From Streptomyces tsukubensis (lineage in GTDB: Bacteria; Actinomycetota; Actinomycetes; Streptomycetales; Streptomycetaceae): 64,000 bases of DNA. Positions 61,229-64,000 of this stretch are shown piece by piece. The stretch lies in NCBI RefSeq assembly GCF_009296025.1, contig NZ_CP045178.1:6510001-6574000 (forward strand), written 5' to 3'. A model generated the notes under the pieces. That model ran no database searches, had not been told where the DNA came from, and was given only the letters and a program-made list of their open reading frames with translations. Position 1 is the first letter of the stretch; every line of letters starts with the position of its first letter. A program made the position numbers and the translations under genes.

Positions 61229-62038
61229 TCAGCCCCGCTCACTCCTGATCACCGTGAAGACCGCGCCCTCGGGATCGGCGACCGTCGCGATCCTGCCGTG
61301 CGCGGTGTCCCTCGGAGGTGTGACGAGGTGGCCGCCGAGCCCGCCGACGCGTTCCACCGCCCGCTCGACATCCGCGACCGCGAAGTACGTCATCCAACGG
61401 GAGCCCTGACCGTACGACGGCGAGTTCCCGACACCGTGGACGGCGGCCATCGGTTTCTCGTCCAGCAGCAGCGTCACGTAGTCGAGGTCGGCGGAGACCT
61501 CCGCCTCGGTCCTGAAGCCGAACACCGCCCGGTAGAAGGCACTGACGCTCGCGCTCTCCCGGGTCACCAGCTCGTTCCACGCCTGGGCGCCGGGCACGCC
61601 CGTCAGCGCCGCACCGAGGTGCGCCGCCGCCTGCCAGACACCGAAGACCGCTCCGGCCGGATCCGAGGCGATCGCCATCCGCCCCGCCTCCGCGGCGTCC
61701 AGCGGGCCGACGCCCACGGTCCCGCCGCAGTGCCTGATGGTCTCGGCCGTCACATTCACGTCGTCGGAGGCCAGATAGGGCGTCCAGGCGATCGGGAGCT
61801 CCCTGCCCTCGGGGAGCTGCCCGATCCCCGCCACCTCATGGCCGTCGAGCAGAGCGCGTACGTACGGGCCGAGCTGCTGCGGCCCCGGCTGGAACTCCCA
61901 GCCGAACAGAGCCCCGTAGAACGCCTGGCTCGCCTCAGGCCGGTGCGCCATCAGACTCACCCAGCAGGGCGTTCCCGGTGTGGGGCGACCGGGTGTCCCG
62001 TCGTCCCGCGTTCCGGCAGAATCCCGTGGCTCGGTCAT
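61229..62038 (-). CDS. VOC (glyoxalase-like) family protein, two-domain
   Basis: 269 aa with two tandem VOC domains (about 25-135: CWVSLMAHRPEASQAFYGALFGWEF; about 155-265: ASVSAFYRAVFGFRTEAE, ending DPEGAVFTVI). Typical metal ligands are not all present. Function unknown; such proteins can bind small molecules or give resistance. ATG 62038 has GAGGAGAG upstream on the minus strand. Upstream frame to 62269 is not conserved-looking. Confidence 0.88.
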   Translation of the reverse strand: MTEPRDSAGTRDDGTPGRPTPGTPCWVSLMAHRPEASQAFYGALFGWEFQPGPQQLGPYVRALLDGHEVAGIGQLPEGRELPIAWTPYLASDDVNVTAETIRHCGGTVGVGPLDAAEAGRMAIASDPAGAVFGVWQAAAHLGAALTGVPGAQAWNELVTRESASVSAFYRAVFGFRTEAEVSADLDYVTLLLDEKPMAAVHGVGNSPSYGQGSRWMTYFAVADVERAVERVGGLGGHLVTPPRDTAHGRIATVADPEGAVFTVIRSERG

Positions 62039-62344
62039 CGTCTCTCTCTCCTCGGGCTTTTGTCGTGGCCACTCGCACACGCGTGGACCCCTCGCATGGA
62101 CGCGTACCCGTGCCGATGCTCGCACCGGTCGCCGCCCCGCGCGCTCCGGCCGCGCCGCGTCGCACGTCTCCGCGGAGCCGATCCACGGCCGCTGTTTCGC
62201 AGCCGTTTCCAGGGCGTTCCGAGCCGATGACGGGCCGCTGTACAGCGAGTGTGCGGTCGGACACCCCACGTGTGCGGCGGTGTCCGGTCGAGCACGTTAG
62301 CCGGACCAGGGCGCCGTGGCCAGCCTGTGCGCGAGGATGGAGCC

Positions 62345-63175
62345 ATGAATGCCATCATCTCCGCTACCGAACTCGCGCATGAGTCGGTGGGACCCCACCC
62401 GCCCGTCCTTCTCGACGTCCGCTGGCAGCTCGGCGGCCCTCCGCAGCGCCCCGAGTATCTGAAGGGCCACATTCCTGGGGCCGTTTTCGTCGATCTCCCC
62501 ACCGCGCTCGCCGGGCCGGCGGGCAGGACGGGCCGTCACCCGCTGCCCGATCTCACCGCTTTCGCCGAAGTGATGCGCGCGGCGGGTGTCAGCGGAGACA
62601 GGGACGTCGTCGTGTACGACGGCGACAAGGGATGGGCCGCCGCGCGGGCCTGGTGGCTGCTGCGCTGGACGGGCCACGAGTCGGTTCGCGTCCTCGACGG
62701 CGGGCTCGCGGCCTGGTCCGGCCCGCTGGAGACGGCTGTTCCGACACCTTCCCCCGGCGACTTCTCGCCGCAGCCCGGGGTCCTGCGGACACTGGACGCG
62801 GACTCCGCGCTCGCCCTCGCGGATACGGGTGTACTCCTGGACGCGCGGGCCGGCGAACGCTACCGGGGCGAGGTGGAACCGATCGACCCGGTCGGCGGCC
62901 ATATCCCCGGCGCCGTGTCGGCACCGACCACCGAGAACACGGGCGAGGACGGGCTGTTCCTGTCGAGGGAGGAGCTGACCGCCCGTTTCGCCGCGCTCGG
63001 AGCGGTGCCGGGCGGCAGGGAGGTCGGGGTGTACTGCGGTTCCGGGGTCTCCGCGGCCCAGCAGGTCCTGGCTCTCGAACTGGCCGGCGTCCCCGCCGCG
63101 CTCTACGTCGGTTCGTGGTCCGAATGGTCAGCGGACCCGTCCCGCCCGGTCGCGACGGGTCCCGAACGCGGCTGA
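62345..63175 (+). CDS. Sulfurtransferase (thiosulfate/3-mercaptopyruvate type)
   Basis: 276 aa, two rhodanese domains. The first (1-130) is inactive-like with LLDVRWQLGG and GHIPGAVFVDL; the second (150-270) has catalytic C231 in VYCGSGVSA. The CGSGVSA loop is typical of the family. Transfers sulfane sulfur to thiols or cyanide. GAGGAT/GGAG just before ATG 62345 leaves open whether it is leaderless. Divergent from the VOC gene. Confidence 0.92.
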   Translation: MNAIISATELAHESVGPHPPVLLDVRWQLGGPPQRPEYLKGHIPGAVFVDLPTALAGPAGRTGRHPLPDLTAFAEVMRAAGVSGDRDVVVYDGDKGWAAARAWWLLRWTGHESVRVLDGGLAAWSGPLETAVPTPSPGDFSPQPGVLRTLDADSALALADTGVLLDARAGERYRGEVEPIDPVGGHIPGAVSAPTTENTGEDGLFLSREELTARFAALGAVPGGREVGVYCGSGVSAAQQVLALELAGVPAALYVGSWSEWSADPSRPVATGPERG

Positions 63176-63208
63176 GCAACCCCGGTCGGCCCGCGGGCGA
63201 CCCGCACC

Positions 63209-63249
63209 CGGCCGGGGCCCGTACGCGTGGTGCGTACGGGCCCCGGCCG
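63209..63249. terminator. Bidirectional terminator between sulfurtransferase and sepH
   Basis: Perfect 18-bp stem: 63209-63226 (CGGCCGGGGCCCGTACGC) with 63232-63249, 5-nt loop. Confidence 0.95.
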
Positions 63250-63264
63250 AGGGCTGGCGTTTCG

Positions 63265-64000
63265 TTACTCCTGCTTCTTGCGCCGGGTACCGAAGACGAT
63301 CTCGTCCCAGCTCGGCACGGCGGCGCGACGCCCGGGACGCACCCCGTCGGCCTCCGCCTGACGGTCCGTGGAACCGACCAGGCGGTCCCGGTGGCTCGCC
63401 ACGGAACGAGGCATCAGCACATCCGCGTACGCGGAACCGGCCGAGGCGGCGGGCGCCGGCGGCTCCTCGGCCTCCGGCTCCTGCTCGGGCTCGTCGTGCG
63501 GGCGCTCGGTGAGGGCGGGCCGCTCCGGGACGATCATGTCGCCCCGGAAGCTCGGTACGGCCTCCAGCAGGCTGGTGAGCGAGTCACGGCCCTGATCGGA
63601 GGCGGAGAGCGGCGCGGGCGACTCCTCCTCGGGCTCCTCCGGGGGCTGCGGCGGGCTCGGCCGTTCCATCTGGCGGTCGAGGGCGCGGTCCAGCGGGCGG
63701 TCCCTCGGTAGCCGTGCGATGCGCGGTACGAACGGGAAGCTCGGCTCGGGCGGCGCGATGTCGTCGGACTCACCGATCAGCGAGCGCGCCTCGTCGTCGA
63801 CCGCCTGCACGAGCCGCCTCGGCGGGTCGTAGGTCCAGCTCGCCGCGTGCGGTTCACCGGCGACCAAGTAGACGAGGAGGACTTCCCAGGTGCCGTCGTC
63901 GCGGCGCCACGAGTCCCACTGGACGCTCTCCTTGTCGGCGCCGCGCAGCAGCAGCCGCTCCTGGACGGCCTCACCGAGCTGGGGACCGACGTTCTCGCCC
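63265..64000 (-). CDS. sepH: Cell division protein SepH (DUF3071), C-terminal part
   Basis: The last 245 codons are inside; the 5' end is beyond the window. The visible sequence starts within the DUF3071 domain (VGPQLGEAVQERLLLRG, DSWRRDDGTWEVLLVY) and continues with a long disordered Pro/Glu-rich region. It ends with the conserved tail PSWDEIVFGTRRKKQE. SepH binds FtsZ and is needed for normal septation in Streptomyces. The HTH part is not visible. Confidence 0.93.
   Translation of the reverse strand, partial: GENVGPQLGEAVQERLLLRGADKESVQWDSWRRDDGTWEVLLVYLVAGEPHAASWTYDPPRRLVQAVDDEARSLIGESDDIAPPEPSFPFVPRIARLPRDRPLDRALDRQMERPSPPQPPEEPEEESPAPLSASDQGRDSLTSLLEAVPSFRGDMIVPERPALTERPHDEPEQEPEAEEPPAPAASAGSAYADVLMPRSVASHRDRLVGSTDRQAEADGVRPGRRAAVPSWDEIVFGTRRKKQE

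Overview
The window is a high-GC actinobacterial chromosome segment, almost certainly from Streptomyces. It carries whiH next to hrdB, parE and parC on one arm, a WhiG-type promoter, SepH, HPr, a c-di-AMP riboswitch ahead of an M23 peptidase, and many genes that look leaderless. The gene order from nrdRJ to sepH matches what I recall of the S. coelicolor core region around whiH/hrdB (from memory, not searched).

Layout. 1-11.5 kb: end of nrdR, nrdJ (B12-dependent ribonucleotide reductase), a TerD-like protein, a YdbC-like protein, a histidine phosphatase, an ADP-ribosylglycohydrolase, rnhB, two unknown genes, and a RecQ helicase with a C-terminal phosphoribosyltransferase-like domain. 11.5-20.5 kb: DUF4192 protein, glycogen-debranching-like protein, WYL regulator, a Nudix/NrtR-type regulator with an operator in its promoter, and an ABC protein with a degenerate ATPase domain fused to a permease. 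20.5-27.7 kb: whiH, hrdB, a secreted trypsin-like protease, a zinc-ribbon protein and parE. 27.7-34 kb: membrane protein plus NarL-type two-component pair, DUF485/solute symporter pair, and a CitA/DcuS-type kinase.

34.5-39.4 kb is the accessory island. A decayed pSAM2-like integrative element (gene remnant, xis, frameshifted int, orphan polymorphic-toxin C-terminus with a probable immunity gene, korSA-like gntR, truncated and frameshifted rep) sits inside a sucrase/ferredoxin-like gene, whose two halves lie at 34055-34549 and 39424-39916. The breakpoints fall between rep and the gene preceding xis rather than at the expected attP beyond int, so the element looks circularly permuted.

39.9-64 kb returns to core genome: LacI regulator, a divergent pair of citrate synthases (one with an N-terminal HTH), DUF6082, CobW GTPase, parC, an M16 peptidase pair (one catalytic, one not), c-di-AMP riboswitch and M23 peptidase, GntR regulator, HPr, GNAT/acyl-CoA synthetase fusion, DUF5998, an AlkP-family phosphodiesterase, thymidine kinase, VOC protein, sulfurtransferase and the 3' part of sepH.

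Functional threads: dNTP supply and DNA metabolism (nrdJ, tdk, rnhB, recQ, parE/parC), developmental and housekeeping transcription (whiH, hrdB), carbon metabolism and its control (citrate synthases, HPr, symporter, LacI), and cell-wall or division functions (M23 peptidase, SepH). No tRNA, rRNA, CRISPR array or antibiotic gene cluster was seen.
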